DNA from: Arenicola marina | Lineage: Eukaryota > Annelida > Polychaeta > Arenicolidae | Reading direction: 5' to 3' | Assembly: GCA_964019135.1 (NCBI GenBank) | Contig: OZ025249.1 | Span: forward strand, 8,916,039 to 8,980,038 | Length of the DNA stretch: 64,000 nucleotides | In this document: one piece after another, positions 12,501-21,210 of the stretch | Layout of the letters: every line of letters starts with the position of its first letter | How positions within the stretch are numbered: the stretch's first letter is position 1 | Program-made: the position numbers and the translations under genes | Notes under the pieces: model-generated | Database searches by the model: none | What the model was told of the DNA's origin: nothing | The model's input: the letters and a program-made list of their open reading frames with translations, nothing else

Positions 12501-13915
12501 TGATGATGCTGGATAACCGATCTAAAAAATGGTTCACGTGCAATTCAAGCGTTTATAGATATAACTTAACTATAACCTTAAACGATAACGATGTGTATGT
12601 TAGCATTGCCCTTTTCCAATGTCAAACCATGAACAATACTCGATGTGGCCTACACATGTTGCACAATACCAACAAGTAGTTCAACCCAGCCGTCTTAGAA
12701 CCATACTAAATAGATAGTTTACTATTTGTTATTACAATCCCTGTCGTGTAACCTCCTTATAATAGTCCTGAAATATAACCCCCATGTCCTTCCTTTCAGT
12801 TTTGTAGATATTTATGTATACCATTGTTAAGGATGGTCGTTATGGCCATTTCTGATGTAAATTAAATAGCATTAACCGCATCATAATGCACAGATCCTCT
12901 CTGTATGCAACTAAATGCACGTTTCATAAACATCTCTTGGTGTTTGACATGCGGTTATTATATATCATTTGATGACAAAAGCTGCTCTCATGCAACCATT
13001 TGCCATACTCGCTCTGGTAATTTTCTTCAAACCGACTGTATATTTAAGCAAAGGTATTTTATGGACAATATACTTTGATGCATGGCGAACGTTACTTTAG
13101 TGTTGATTCCTTATACATAAGTAACAACGGAATGAGACCAATGTCGCATTTGCATGAATATCACATTCGGTCGCCTGCTATATACGCAGTGGAATATAGT
13201 TTGTCGGTATTTCCTTGTTGCATAGCTCAATCTCAGTGAATGCAACTGTCTATGGCAGTCTTCTGACAATAGTTCTTCTTGTTTAGATGAGCGTTGGTTC
13301 CCGTTAGTAGTATAAGTTCACAAACATTGTCAACCCTAGTTTAATTGCAGATTAATTATTTCCACCACAACTTTGGTTAAGCCATGACTATAATTATAGA
13401 CATATAGTATTACTCCTTTTCCCTAACTATGTGTATTAGACTATATAAGCAGTTTTATTATCCTTAGCGACAATAAGCGATAAACCTCTTCCTTGGTAGA
13501 TGTTTACTTTCTTTAAGATCCATAGTTTACAAACCCTTACATTTTGGTCCTACACAACCACCATTACGTTAAATACACACCTTTTATCGTGGTAGCATCC
13601 TCAATGATCACACAAGTTTGGTGGACATAGTTCGCCTGTTTGGTCGAAGTGATGAAATGGGCAATGTTCCACATAACGAAACTCACTGTCGGCTAGCTAG
13701 CTGTTGCCCATGCCCCCATGATGCAATGCGGCTAGCCTCTCCGTTGCGTTGTACTCATAGTCTGTCTCGTGGGGTCTGGCTTCCAGGAGCCTGGCCGGAG
13801 AGACAGCAGAGGCCGCCTCATAGAGATGGGACTCCCGAGTGCTCAACGGCGATCCAGTTTCCAGGGAATCTGCGAGAGTGCTGTTAGTATACCCATAGAG
13901 CGGGGTCCTAATTAA
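364..13915 (+). CDS. SCYL2: SCYL2-like pseudokinase (CVAK104 family), 3' part, 14 exons
   Basis: In vertebrates SCYL2 is a catalytically impaired kinase-like protein of clathrin-coated vesicles that binds clathrin and adaptors. Exons read here: 364-588, 1075-1191, 2225-2350, 2994-3170, 3936-4058, 4494-4607, 5278-5410, 5634-5752, 6393-6499, 7355-7516, 8345-8490, 11298-11395, 11944-12129, 13787-13915. All junctions are GT-AG with matching phases and give 653 codons plus TAA. The first two exons match the kinase C-lobe (DYIAPE, then DMYSMG). The next six match the SCYL2 helical repeats, for example NALACIDRLLDSLDK and AIYKHMLSDKKFGLT. The last six form a tail with little similarity to vertebrate SCYL2, apart from an LLTVD clathrin-box match and many RRxS sites. 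Start codon and N-lobe lie upstream of the window. The SCYL2 assignment rests on remembered alignment with the human protein. The tail exons are inferred from phase continuity and codon-like sequence. Possible polyadenylation signals are AATAAA at 14020 and near 16242. Confidence 0.85.
643..708. repeat. Intronic inverted repeat, 17-bp arms
   Basis: Arms at 643-659 and 692-708 pair over 17 positions with one mismatch around a 32-base loop. It lies in the intron after the first exon in view. Two similar TTTTCGACATTAC stretches follow at about 745 and 833. Confidence 0.7.
1075..1191 (+). CDS. SCYL2: SCYL2-like exon: end of the kinase-like domain
   Basis: Thirty-nine codons in phase 0, including PVEKMINKDLRYRPTAQHF. 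This matches the end of a kinase C-lobe, with RPTA at the subdomain XI arginine. The acceptor is CCTCCAG and the donor GTGCGT. The acceptor choice is inferred: it keeps the frame and gives about the length seen in vertebrate SCYL2. Confidence 0.75.
1310..1945. repeat. Intronic 36-bp minisatellite, about 17 units
   Basis: The unit contains CTTGTAAAGCCGATGTCTCT and a following CAGTCCCCACACAAC part, repeating every 36 bases. Variants alternate CTTGT and CATGT, and CAGTC and CACTC. Because 36 is a multiple of three, several frames on both strands stay open; I do not take these as genes. It lies in the intron between exons 1075-1191 and 2225-2350. Confidence 0.9.
2225..2350 (+). CDS. SCYL2: SCYL2-like exon: first helical-repeat exon
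   Basis: Forty-two codons in phase 0 between CTGACAG and GTAAGA. LKYFDDPVVRCMQTLDAI and the following FFTKLAQAIPQ correspond to the human stretch that begins FFDDVGAVTLQYFDTL and continues FFKGLPKVLP. It starts the HEAT-type region after the kinase-like domain. Confidence 0.88.
2574..2660. repeat. Short AT-rich tandem repeat, about 21 bp x 4
   Basis: Degenerate copies of TATATAAGATTGCTAGATCTA lie in the intron after 2350. Confidence 0.7.
2994..3170 (+). CDS. SCYL2: SCYL2-like exon: helical repeats
   Basis: Fifty-nine codons in phase 0 after TTCTTGCAG and before GTAGGC. The sequence runs from KLLYNSVFPMLKEQLEYPEM to FGMARPVQ. The alternating Leu/Val pattern and paired helices fit the HEAT region of SCY1-like proteins. 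Confidence 0.9.
3880..3914. repeat. Perfect 11-bp inverted repeat just before a splice acceptor
   Basis: GGGCGATAATT at 3880-3890 and its reverse complement at 3904-3914 flank a 13-base loop. The acceptor is at 3935, so a hairpin here would sit in the branch-point region. Confidence 0.75.
3936..4058 (+). CDS. SCYL2: SCYL2-like exon: helical repeats
   Basis: Forty-one codons in phase 0, acceptor CCCCGACAG, donor GTAAGT. ATVYLLDKLEVIMAKASEEE and the following LPMIFSTLESNSIQ align with human ILLIFLQKMDLLLTKTPPDE and LPMVYRALEAPSIQ. A perfect 11-bp inverted repeat ends 22 bases before the acceptor. Confidence 0.9.
4494..4607 (+). CDS. SCYL2: SCYL2-like exon: helical repeats
   Basis: Thirty-eight codons in phase 0, acceptor CCTTTGCAG, donor GTAAGC. 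It ends NKSTNIR and is continued by TRLNALAC of the next exon, matching the human SLAVR to VNSLVCL junction. Confidence 0.9.
4691..5298 (+). repeat. 32-bp minisatellite spanning an intron-exon boundary (mirage type), 19 units
   Basis: Each unit is 11 intron bases ending TTTCAG plus the 21 bases coding TRLNALA. The AG-ACT junction first occurs at 4701/4702 and last at 5277/5278, which is exactly 18 steps of 32 bases with no net insertion or deletion. Only point changes separate units. The final unit is the genuine acceptor and exon start of the SCYL2-like gene. Minisatellites of this layout are known from amphioxus genes. Confidence 0.95.
5278..5410 (+). CDS. SCYL2: SCYL2-like exon whose 5' end is part of a 32-bp minisatellite
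   Basis: The exon begins TRLNALACIDRLLDSLDK and ends MSVIG, split after one base before GTAAAC. It aligns with human VNSLVCLGKILEYLDK. Its first 21 bases (TRLNALA) and the 11 intron bases before them form the last of 19 tandem 32-bp units, so the true acceptor is preceded by 18 look-alikes. I place the start at 5278 because that unit alone runs directly into the conserved exon body. Confidence 0.88.
5634..5752 (+). CDS. SCYL2: SCYL2-like exon: last conserved helical-repeat exon
   Basis: Begins in phase 1 after TTTCCAG and ends in phase 0 before GTGAGT. AIYKHMLSDKKFGLTHNLLA, then KVMPTLIPF and TPGLNVEQ, match human GIYKCTFTHKKLGITKEQLA, then KVLPHLIPLSI and NLNLNQ. Confidence 0.9.
6393..6499 (+). 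CDS. SCYL2: SCYL2-like exon: end of helical region
   Basis: FNSIMEVLREMLEQINRQRR aligns with human FNSFISVIKEMLNRLESEH. Acceptor ACCGTTGCAG, donor GTGAAA, leaving two bases that code for Arg with the next exon. The downstream half is charged and probably leads into the flexible tail. Confidence 0.88.
7355..7516 (+). CDS. SCYL2: SCYL2-like tail exon, Ser/Arg rich
   Basis: Phase 2 at both ends; acceptor TTCCATTGTAG, donor GTGACT. The join with the previous exon gives RRSSM. The exon then encodes LPEEYLMMAGAGKRASVSSN and an SNSSIGSNYSIGG stretch. It looks disordered. I know no similar stretch in vertebrate SCYL2 apart from the general KRAS-type site. Confidence 0.75.
8345..8490 (+). CDS. SCYL2: SCYL2-like tail exon with clathrin-box match and two donors
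   Basis: The join with the previous exon gives SPRRTSID. Then follow PPKPGAPDNPP and KYLLTVDEAYY, where LLTVD fits the clathrin-box pattern L-hydrophobic-x-hydrophobic-D/E, and RRKSFDS near the end. Two GTAAGT donors lie 18 bases apart (8473 and 8491) in the same phase, so RRKSFDS can be kept or dropped in frame. I use the downstream donor. Confidence 0.72.
10129..10161 (+). CDS. Candidate 33-nt cassette microexon (SCYL2-like tail)
   Basis: Eleven codons' worth of sequence lie between an AG after TCGTTTTGA and a good GTAAGA donor. The length is a multiple of three and the phase fits between the 8490 and 11298 junctions without a stop, adding roughly RGAYNKYGYRQA. The pyrimidine tract is weak, so this may be chance. 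Confidence 0.22.
10581..10678 (+). ncRNA. Intronic precursor-like hairpin (candidate small-RNA source)
   Basis: In the + strand transcript, 10590-10617 pairs with 10641-10668 over 28 continuous base pairs, two of them G-U, around a 23-base loop. A further 7-bp stem (GGAATTC with GAATTCC) follows after a 1x3 internal loop. On the opposite strand the two G-U pairs would be A-C mismatches, so the fold favours the gene's sense strand. A MITE remnant is the main alternative. No known microRNA family is claimed. Confidence 0.4.
11298..11395 (+). CDS. SCYL2: SCYL2-like tail exon
   Basis: Acceptor TACCCAATCAG, donor GTAAGC. In the phase left by the previous exon it reads TPSTPELQTRTASQDS and then YRRHSSFQGLGL. 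It carries two R-x-x-S sites. The SSFQG motif recurs in the last exon. Confidence 0.65.
11944..12129 (+). CDS. SCYL2: SCYL2-like tail exon
   Basis: Reads EEQAVLEKIVRERRASLAPP to VPRRASTQSMGPVVVP, phase 0 at both ends, donor GTATGT. Two acceptors nine bases apart are usable (TAG before 11944, CAG before 11953). Neither has a strong pyrimidine tract, so the start is uncertain by three codons. Base composition is clearly richer in G+C than the flanking introns, as expected for coding sequence. Confidence 0.65.
13787..13915 (+). CDS. SCYL2: SCYL2-like last exon with stop
   Basis: After TGGCTTCCAG the exon reads EPGRRDSRGRLIEMG, then QRRSSFQGICESAVS, and ends IERGPN with TAA at 13913-13915, in the phase set by the previous exon. 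RRSSFQG repeats the RRHSSFQG of the 11298 exon, which supports both belonging to one protein. An AATAAA lies about 105 bases after the stop. Confidence 0.65.
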   Translation, partial: EPGRRDSRGRLIEMGLPSAQRRSSFQGICESAVSIPIERGPN

Positions 13916-15720
13916 CGCCTAATTCTTTTGATTCCAAGCTTTATATCATTAGACATTACTGTGACGCTCAGTGCTCTCCCGCAGGCAGTTATGGGAAAGG
14001 CTCATATGTAAAAACGGTAAATAAAAAGCAATGCGTATCGTCGTCATTAAAGCAATATACGTGTTCTTTGAGTCAACGGGTGCGTGGTTGTATGGGTGGG
14101 TGAGGTCAGTGGTTTGTGACCAATTAACCATGGTACGTGTCCTAGTATATTTATTTAGTCATTAGTATTCTGTTACTTCATCTTCTTCACATTTTTGCAG
14201 ATGCAGTTTTTTGTCGGAAAACAATAATTACTACCGAAGACACGCGCGAGGATAAGGCTGTGTGTGACGTCATATCCGTCTTAGCGTTCACCGAACTGAC
14301 GGGAGACGCGTTTGTCGCATTGTTGTCATACCACAGCCTATGTGACACGTGGCAACATTTCACTGGTGGGGTAGTGACGTGGCAACGAACCAGCGATTCA
14401 AGTGGCAGTTGGCGACGAAACGTATTCCAATGAAACCCGATCCTGGTATGAGCCAAGTCTTGTTGCCCATAGGCCCGACATCACAAGTGACATTTGGCGA
14501 CGGAATGCGACCGAACCAGAACCGGGTTATTGATTTAGCGAAGTCATGACATGAAGCTCAGTGACGCTTTGGTGACATATAAATCTTCCATCACAGGCCG
14601 GGTCGGAAGGGAAAGAGATGACGGGCGTTCTTCATCTCGCAAGCCTCATTCGTTTGAGTTCTTGTTATCGAAGATGTGGACAAATATATTTTGTTCGCTG
14701 GCTGGAGGCAGAGCGGCTGCCAAGACAATCTGACGAGACAGTCCAAATGGTGCAATTTGTGGCTATATTTTGTGCGTTATATTGAAAGACTTGTTCAGTT
14801 AAGGGTAAATCTTTTTAACGGCGTAGGAGTGAATGTTATGCCATTGTTGTCTGGGAATCCTCTTATAGTTTACCCAAATGTACTCCCAAGGAATTTCGGT
14901 TAGTCTTTTAGTTGCTGTGTGATATGTGAGTCATTATTCTGCGTAGAAATCCCCACAACTATCTTGTGTCGGAATATTATTGCAAATATCTCTGTCGAAA
15001 TATCACTGCGAATATCTGTGTGTAAGAATTTCCACAAATATTCTGTGTGGGAACCTCTTGAATGCAGGTTCCCTGAGTGACCTGATTTAAGCCTGACATG
15101 CAAAGCGAAGTAATATGAAGTTTGCCGTTATGTCATTGATCGTTCTCAAAGGTGCTTGCGTCAAGCCGGTGTTGTACTAGTATTGTCTTAATTTGCTCCC
15201 AGAATAATAAATATTAAGCATGAGTCGTGTGAGAACCATTAATCCGGAAGTTTCGTAATAATGACGTCCTGCGGATATAATCGCTAGGAGAGTTTGTTGA
15301 GTCCTGGTGCCAATGATTTATAAAATAAATATGTGACACATATGTTATGATACGACTGTGAAAAATCGCCAAATATGTAGATACGATTTCTAAGAGTTTT
15401 TACACAGTGTATATAGTAGCTTAGTTGCCATGTAGAACTACAAATATCACGCGTTGCCATGGTAAAGTAATCGTGGTTGTGATGAAATGTGATGACGTGC
15501 GATGTTTACATGTGGGTGACGTGAAGTGATGTGAAAATTGTGATATGAGCGTGAAATCATATTCCTTTATTCCTGTCCTCAAGATACTAAATTCTGTTGA
15601 ATTCGATTTAGGCATATATCCTGTAATTTTATTTTGATAAAATATTATTCTTCGATGAGACAATCGTGTAAATCAAAAGAAGTCAACTTAAATATTGATT
15701 AAGTGCATTCGTTTAAATAA
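13916..15720. other. 3' flank of the SCYL2-like gene, no gene seen
   Basis: The start may be 3' UTR, with an AATAAA at 14020. The rest has stops in all frames within short distances. Around 14.9-15.1 kb there are loosely similar AT-rich stretches (AATATCTNTGTG-like), too degenerate to call an array. Confidence 0.5.
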
Positions 15721-15860
15721 ACAGTGGCGGATCCAGCGGACACAGGGGGCCCGTGCCCCCTCTTTCGCCGGAAAATAGGCGAAAAAAAGACACGTCCCCT
15801 CCCCCCCCTCCCTCCCTTTCTCTGAAGAAGGAGGCACAGGGGGCTCAGCCACTACTCTTT
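15721..15860. mobile_element. hAT-like MITE remnant, CAGTGGCGGATCCAG end
   Basis: Starts with CAGTGGCGGATCCAG followed by G/C-rich runs, and ends near GGGGGCTCAGCCACTAC, a degenerate inverted copy of the start. No clear target-site duplication is visible. Confidence 0.45.
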
Positions 15861-16724
15861 CTGCCGAAAACATTGGTACACCTGTAATAAGATTGATCAA
15901 TTTCTGATCGGAATTTACCACGACGTTGATTCAAGCACTCCAGTTACCACACCAGCATTATAAGGAAAATAACCTCCACCCATTGGATACCAATGTAGGA
16001 CAGAAGCATTCCGGACTAAGTGAAACTGGTGGACCCGATGATGATCCACATGTGCACAGCTTTACTGACGTGGCGTTAACCAGTATGATTGTACGAACTG
16101 TTTTCAAATGTGATTACCAACTCATCAACAGATTGTTTCTGGACATTTTCGGCGTTTGCCGTAAAATGATATTTTCACTAACGCCGGCATATTTTTAAAC
16201 GCTATGTAAAAACCTGCCAAGAGTATTGTAATTTTGGTATTGAATAAATCTTGTTGAATAAAACATGGACAACGCGTTTGTAATTATATCTTGCGAGTAT
16301 GACGAACAGACAATTTAGGCCCAACTGCCTGAATGATAGTAGAACGCCATTAGACCCTTACAAATGGTCATATCACGGGTATGGTATTTAAATAAATGGT
16401 GGACATTAAAATGTACACTTCGTAGCAATCGACTGTAGCAAGAATGTAGAAAGAAACAAGGTTCACCAAACAGTCTCCATTCAATTGATAATAACCCTTC
16501 GTTTGTCCCACAAATGTCCTATAGCCATGTACAAAGGTGAACTATACATGAGTCTCGTCGGTTAACAGTATGCCTTCTCCCTACCTTGTGTGTTTGGCAT
16601 TTCGAGGGCGAATGTTATAGCACATTCGAAGTCAAAAATGGTTCAACAGTCAGCTCAGAAATCAGAATCACAAAACTTATCACAAGACTTTTTCCTCACC
16701 ATGACACAAATTCTGGGTCCTTCT

Positions 16725-17040
16725 TCGCAAAGAGTAGGGGGTTACCCCCGGGGACAAGTCTTCACTCACCCTTTATTCTCCCATTGACGGGATGTGACCA
16801 AAAGTGCATGGGCGGATTCCCGGCCCCCACTTTTAGGGTCGAAATTTATACCACTTAACATATGAAAACCGAAACCGGCCCCCACTATCCAGCATATCTG
16901 GATCCGACCCTGAAACTGCCCCTCCCCCCATCCAGATTTTCTGGATCCGCCCCTGAAACTACCGCCCTCCCCCCCATCCAGATTTACTGGATCCGCCCCT
17001 GAAGTGGTTAAAGCGTCATGAATGTACAACCAACCAACCG
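16725..17040 (+). mobile_element. SINE-like repeat split by a MITE
   Basis: AAAGAGTAGGGGGTTACCCC to CCAAAAGTG, then GTGGTTAAAGCGTC and CAACCAACC, matches the uninterrupted copy at about 18172-18310. The first part breaks at 16806 and resumes at 17002 because of the element at 16807-17001. Confidence 0.6.
16807..17001. mobile_element. 195-bp hAT-like MITE with 5-bp target-site duplication
   Basis: Termini are CATGGGCGGATTC and GGATCCGCCCCTG, inverted copies of CAGGGGCGGAT. AAGTG is duplicated at 16802-16806 and 17002-17006; the empty site is visible in the related repeat at 18.28 kb. The right end is present three times in tandem inside the element (CTGGATCCGMCCCTGAAACT, M = A or C). Five-base duplications are reported for some hAT groups; the family assignment is inference. 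Confidence 0.7.
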
Positions 17041-17434
17041 CGAATTCTCGATAGTTTGCATGTGAGTTAAATGCATTGGTTGAAAAGCCCGTAAAAAACA
17101 TCATGCAAATAGCATGCAATGGCGTTTTCTATGTTACTCCATCTGATATATAATCAAGTTGATCATTCATTTTTCGTGGAGCGAAATTCTCTGCATAGAT
17201 CAGAAATTTGTTCCAGGTCACAATATGCCACATCCGGCAGTGCCGACTGATACATATGAAAAGTCTGCAACGTCATGACATAAGGCAATCTAATCTGTAA
17301 AATCTTCCATCAATGTCAGAACGGCATGTACCATCATAATGCAGCCCACAGGATCATTGGTCATAATGCACTCATCCAGGTTCCATTTAGTCATCATAAT
17401 GGTCGACTTCACACGTGACTCACTCACTCACTGT

Positions 17435-17510
17435 GCACTTCCGGTGTCCTTGTCCAAACAGAGGTGACGTTCGGATTTCAATGGTGCGGGACCGATGGCG
17501 GCCATTTTGG
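17435..17510 (+). promoter_or_regulatory. Cluster of ETS, CRE-like and YY1-like motifs
   Basis: GCACTTCCGGTG (ETS type), then GGTGACGTTCG (CRE-like), then GATGGCGGCCATTTTGG (YY1 type) occur within 76 bases. This trio is common in TATA-less housekeeping promoters. No exon follows that I can recognise, so it may be an unused or displaced promoter. Confidence 0.3.
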
Positions 17511-17680
17511 ATCTAGTCAAAACTCATAGTTTTGTATATCAAGTTGAACCAGACTTGCGCACTTCTGACACTAAATGGTAAACGAGCGATGTTGCGCTAT
17601 TAGTATCGTTTTAATTTATCAGGACGCCGCTTATATTAGCTAAACATATATATACATTGCTATAAGATGGGGCTACATAG

Positions 17681-18089
17681 TGGGGGGGGGGGGCAAGGGG
17701 TATTTCCGTTCCTCGGGAATGGGCTTTTCAATTCACCGTGAACTGGGAATGAGCAAAATTATTCTTCGTGAACTGGGAATGGGGTATTAGCCGACCGCCG
17801 TGATCAAGGATTGCCATTAATCGTGAACTGGGAATTTTTATATTAAATAACCGTGAATCGAGAAATCGTCAATTTAGTATCATGTAGGCCTATCCGTCCT
17901 TCCATTTTGTGCGTTATTTTTTTAATTAATCGTTATCTGGGAATAAAGAAATTTATTCTTTGTGATTTGGGAAAATGACCCCCCCTTGCCCCTTTATTTT
18001 GTGAGTTATTTTTTTAATTATTCGTGATCTGGGAATAAAGAAATTTATTCTTTGTGATTTGGGAAAATGACCCCCCCTTGCCCCCCTCC
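17681..18089. mobile_element. 409-bp MITE with 8-bp target-site duplication
   Basis: CTACATAG flanks both ends (17673-17680 and 18090-18097). The termini are inverted: a G-run with GCAAGGGG on the left, CCCCTTG with a C-run on the right. Inside are repeated GTGAACTGGGAATG motifs and a tandem duplication of about 80 bp at the right end (two GGGAATAAAGAAATTTATTC blocks). An 8-bp duplication fits hAT-type integration. No transposase is encoded. Confidence 0.8.
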
Positions 18090-18166
18090 CTACATAGACA
18101 CAGTTTGGAACTGCTGCGGGATATCCCAAATAACGTTTAACCTTAAATTGTCATAATACGGCACGT

Positions 18167-18310
18167 GGATCGGTAGTTCGAGCCCTGCTGTGGCCATGTC
18201 TGTGTGTTCGTAAAGAGTAGGGGGTTACCCCCGGGGACATGGCTCCACTCTCCCTTCTCTCACGCGATATGCCAAAAGTGGTTAAAGCGTCCTGAATGAC
18301 CAACCAACCA
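18167..18310 (+). mobile_element. SINE-like repeat with tRNA-type B box
   Basis: GGTAGTTCGAGCCCTGCTG resembles a tRNA B box with the T-arm of a tRNA-derived SINE. It is followed by the body shared with 16725-17040. No convincing A box is seen, so the copy is 5'-truncated or diverged. Confidence 0.45.
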
Positions 18311-19103
18311 TAATCGTTGAAATCCTTAAGACTGTTCCTACTATTTTAAGTATCATTCGCCGACAAGCCGCGAATATAGGCCTACTACAAATTTAATCAA
18401 TTGTACAAATAAACAATACTCCAATGCGAAGAGAGCTATAATTATACGGACAGCGGATGGCAAAGAAATGCTCACTTCTAAAGCCTCGGCGGCAAATGGT
18501 TGTTCTGGTATCTGCTATGCCATTGTCAGCCCCCACAAGTAAACGCATGCAACAAAACACGTTCTTTGTCGTCCACGCTGATCGGCAAAACCAGAGTGAA
18601 TTAATTCAGTCGACACAGATTTCCATCGCGCCGATCAAAACGGAGCGACCGTTAAGGTTTGTATGACAAAGTGTATACCAACGGCAAACAAGTGTAAGAG
18701 GTTCTCTTAGCCCAGCTAACGTGGGCCTATGCATGACAAAGTGTAACCTAACAACAATAAAGTGCAGGCTGTTTTAATATTGCCCAAACCCCCGAGAGGG
18801 TAGACTAACGCATGCATGACAAAGTGTATCCCAGCAACAAAAAAACTGAACACATAATGTGTTTTTCATCGCCTGGGAAAGATATTCTGGTTTAATGAGC
18901 TGCATTAAGCTGATGTATAATAGCATCACCATTGGTTGGTTCCCATAACTATCGTCGAAAGTGAAAGGGAACCAGCTCAATTATTACCCGGCCACCGGCA
19001 CTCCCTGCCTTCGAATCTCTCCGCTGGAGCTTGTGTAGCGCCACCAAGCGAATGCTTGGGCCACCGGCACAGCGCTGCACTCAGCGTCAACGTTATGTTC
19101 TGC
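18311..19103. other. Sequence before the tandem duplication, no gene seen
   Basis: Contains degenerate repeats of GACAAAGTGTA followed by an ACAA-rich stretch near 18667-18840, and two GGCCACCGGCAC copies at about 18990 and 19060. No coding signal. Confidence 0.4.
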
Positions 19104-19638
19104 GAAGTACATGGCCGTCCATGATACTAGTGCCCTCCCGACAGTGACGAAGCAATACACGGTGCAAACAGGTGCCTCTTGTGATGCAAATAACCACTCT
19201 GGGGAAACAGCCAAAATCCATTAGCCAATGAAGCACCCGCTCCTGTCTATAGATGTTACAAAACCGGCTGTCGCAGTATAGTGAATGGGGGGGTTGGCCA
19301 CTATAGACAAGTCATTAATATCGCATACGGCCCTCACTCCTTCATGCAAATGAACTTATTTTTCTGTGGAGAATTATAATAGTGGATGCCTGTCTAATCC
19401 CAGCCATACATGGTCTACACGGGTCGTTCTCCATGTCATTTTTTTACATGGAGTTATATAAAGAAAACAAATGTAGCATGAACCATTCGGTGGACTGATC
19501 TGCCCATGTTATTATATAGGCTACATTATATATATATATGTTACTGTTATGTCATGTTATACTATTGTATCTCTGTATGATTCATAACTGTGGCTCTGGC
19601 ATTTCCGTATCAAAATGTGCTTGATTTTTGTTGTGCAC

Positions 19639-19819
19639 CAGGGGCGGATCTATGAAGGAGGGGGGGGGGATCCAAACATCCGATGGCCTTGGTTTTGCCT
19701 TGAGTGAAAAATTCCTCAAAACAATATCGACTTTAATAGTCCTTAATATCCCCTTGCTCCAAGGGAGGGGGAGGTTTGGCGCCCCTAACCCCCCCGCCCA
19801 CCCCGTAGATCCGCTACTG
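19639..19819. mobile_element. hAT-like MITE, 181 bp (first copy)
   Basis: CAGGGGCGGATCTA at the left and TAGATCCGCTACTG at the right are inverted with two mismatches. The flanks are also partly inverted (TTGTTGTGCA and TGCACACAAC), so the terminal repeat may be longer than the CAG core. The second copy is at 30913-31093. Confidence 0.65.
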
Positions 19820-20672
19820 CACACACAACTAGCAGGACAACTAAAACCTGTAATCGGCATACACGAGGTATACAAACCTCCGTGTCTCCAAGGACCCCGG
19901 GATATGCACGCCTTCTATTCCCTCTAACCGCCTCTAAACGTCATGGGCGACGTATCGAGTGGTTGATGTCAAGAACCTACGAAAGCGATTATTGCAGTAC
20001 CTTGTAGGCTTGAGTCATACATGAGCTATGCTGAGACAATCGTTCGCTGAGACAATCGTTCGCCCTATATATCCCTATGTTCGCCGCACTAATATCACGA
20101 CAATGGTAAAACCACGAAGGGTCCGTCTTCAGGCACTCCAGACCGCCATATTTGGCTCTGTGTCTTTGTCTTGTGAAAGTGGAGACCACGATGAACCGAG
20201 ATGATAGGCATGTTATTTACTACCAATATATTTTAAATTCGATTAATTGTCACTAATCTGGACCTCACTTAACAAGACGAACTACCGTAGACACGGATAT
20301 GGCCTGGTGCAACGCGAGTGAGAGTCGTTAAGTCCTCCTGTCAATGTTATTCTTTGTTTTATGACGTGGGTGGGAAGACCGCAGACAACAGCGGACCACG
20401 CCTACTTGTGGGGACAGTATTAAATGGCAGCGACCACCCTGCGTGAAGATTCGCCGGATAGAGTTTTTGATCACACTGTTGCCATTTTTCCAGACTGCGT
20501 AATAGTCTACTGTTTAATCAGTTATCGCCATGTTACTATTTGACTAAGCGCATTTGCCAAAATTCAGCATTTCCCAAATCACAAAACAAATATTTCTATT
20601 TAGGTCACGATGAATTAAATGGAAAACTCCCCATATACAATGGAGGGGACGGATGCATGGTATAAATGGACG

Positions 20673-20880
20673 GTTTTCCAATTCACGGTTATCTAATATT
20701 ATGATTCTCAGTTCACGATTAATGAAAATCCTTGATCACGACGATCGGAAAACATCCCATTCCCAGCTAACGAAGAATAGTTTTTTCCTCATTCCCAGTT
20801 CATGGGGGAATGAAAAGCCCATTGATGAAATGAAAAGCCTGTGCGGAAATACCCCTTGCACGCCCCCCCCCCCCCCATCT
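20673..20880 (-). mobile_element. MITE fragment related to 17681-18089 (first copy)
   Basis: Contains the reverse complements of the GTGAACTGGGAATG and GTGATCAAGGATT motifs and ends in CCCCTTGCA plus a C-run. The left terminus is missing. The duplicate lies at about 31947-32154. Confidence 0.65.
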
Positions 20881-21104
20881 ATGTGGTAGACGCGCCACAT
20901 ATCGTGATGCCAGGGCAATAATTTACACACGGAAGTTCCCTAGGTATCGTGCTTCCTGTGTCAATAGGTTTTATTTGCCGAGCTTAGTCGAGGGTCATGT
21001 TTCGTTCGTATACCCACCATGGCTTAACCAGTAATCGCCCCGGCCTGGCCGCCGTGTGGTGGCGTAGGCAAGGAGACTTGGTGGGTAAGTGGGATAGGGG
21101 TGGG

Positions 21105-21210
21105 TGGGGGGGTTAGGGCTAGCCCTAGCCAATAGAGGGGGTTGGGGTAGGCCCTAGCCTATAGAGGGGGTGGGGGTAGGCCCTAGCCTATAGAGGGGGT
21201 GGGGGTAGGC
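21105..21210. repeat. 30-bp tandem repeat, about 3 units (first copy)
   Basis: Units of GGGGGTAGGCCCTAGCCTAT with the rest G-rich (AGAGGGGGTG). The second copy is at about 32379-32484. Confidence 0.8.

Noticed and set aside
19628..19927. 99-codon frames shared by both duplicates
   Set aside because: They cover the CAGGGGCGGATCTA MITE and are explained by it.
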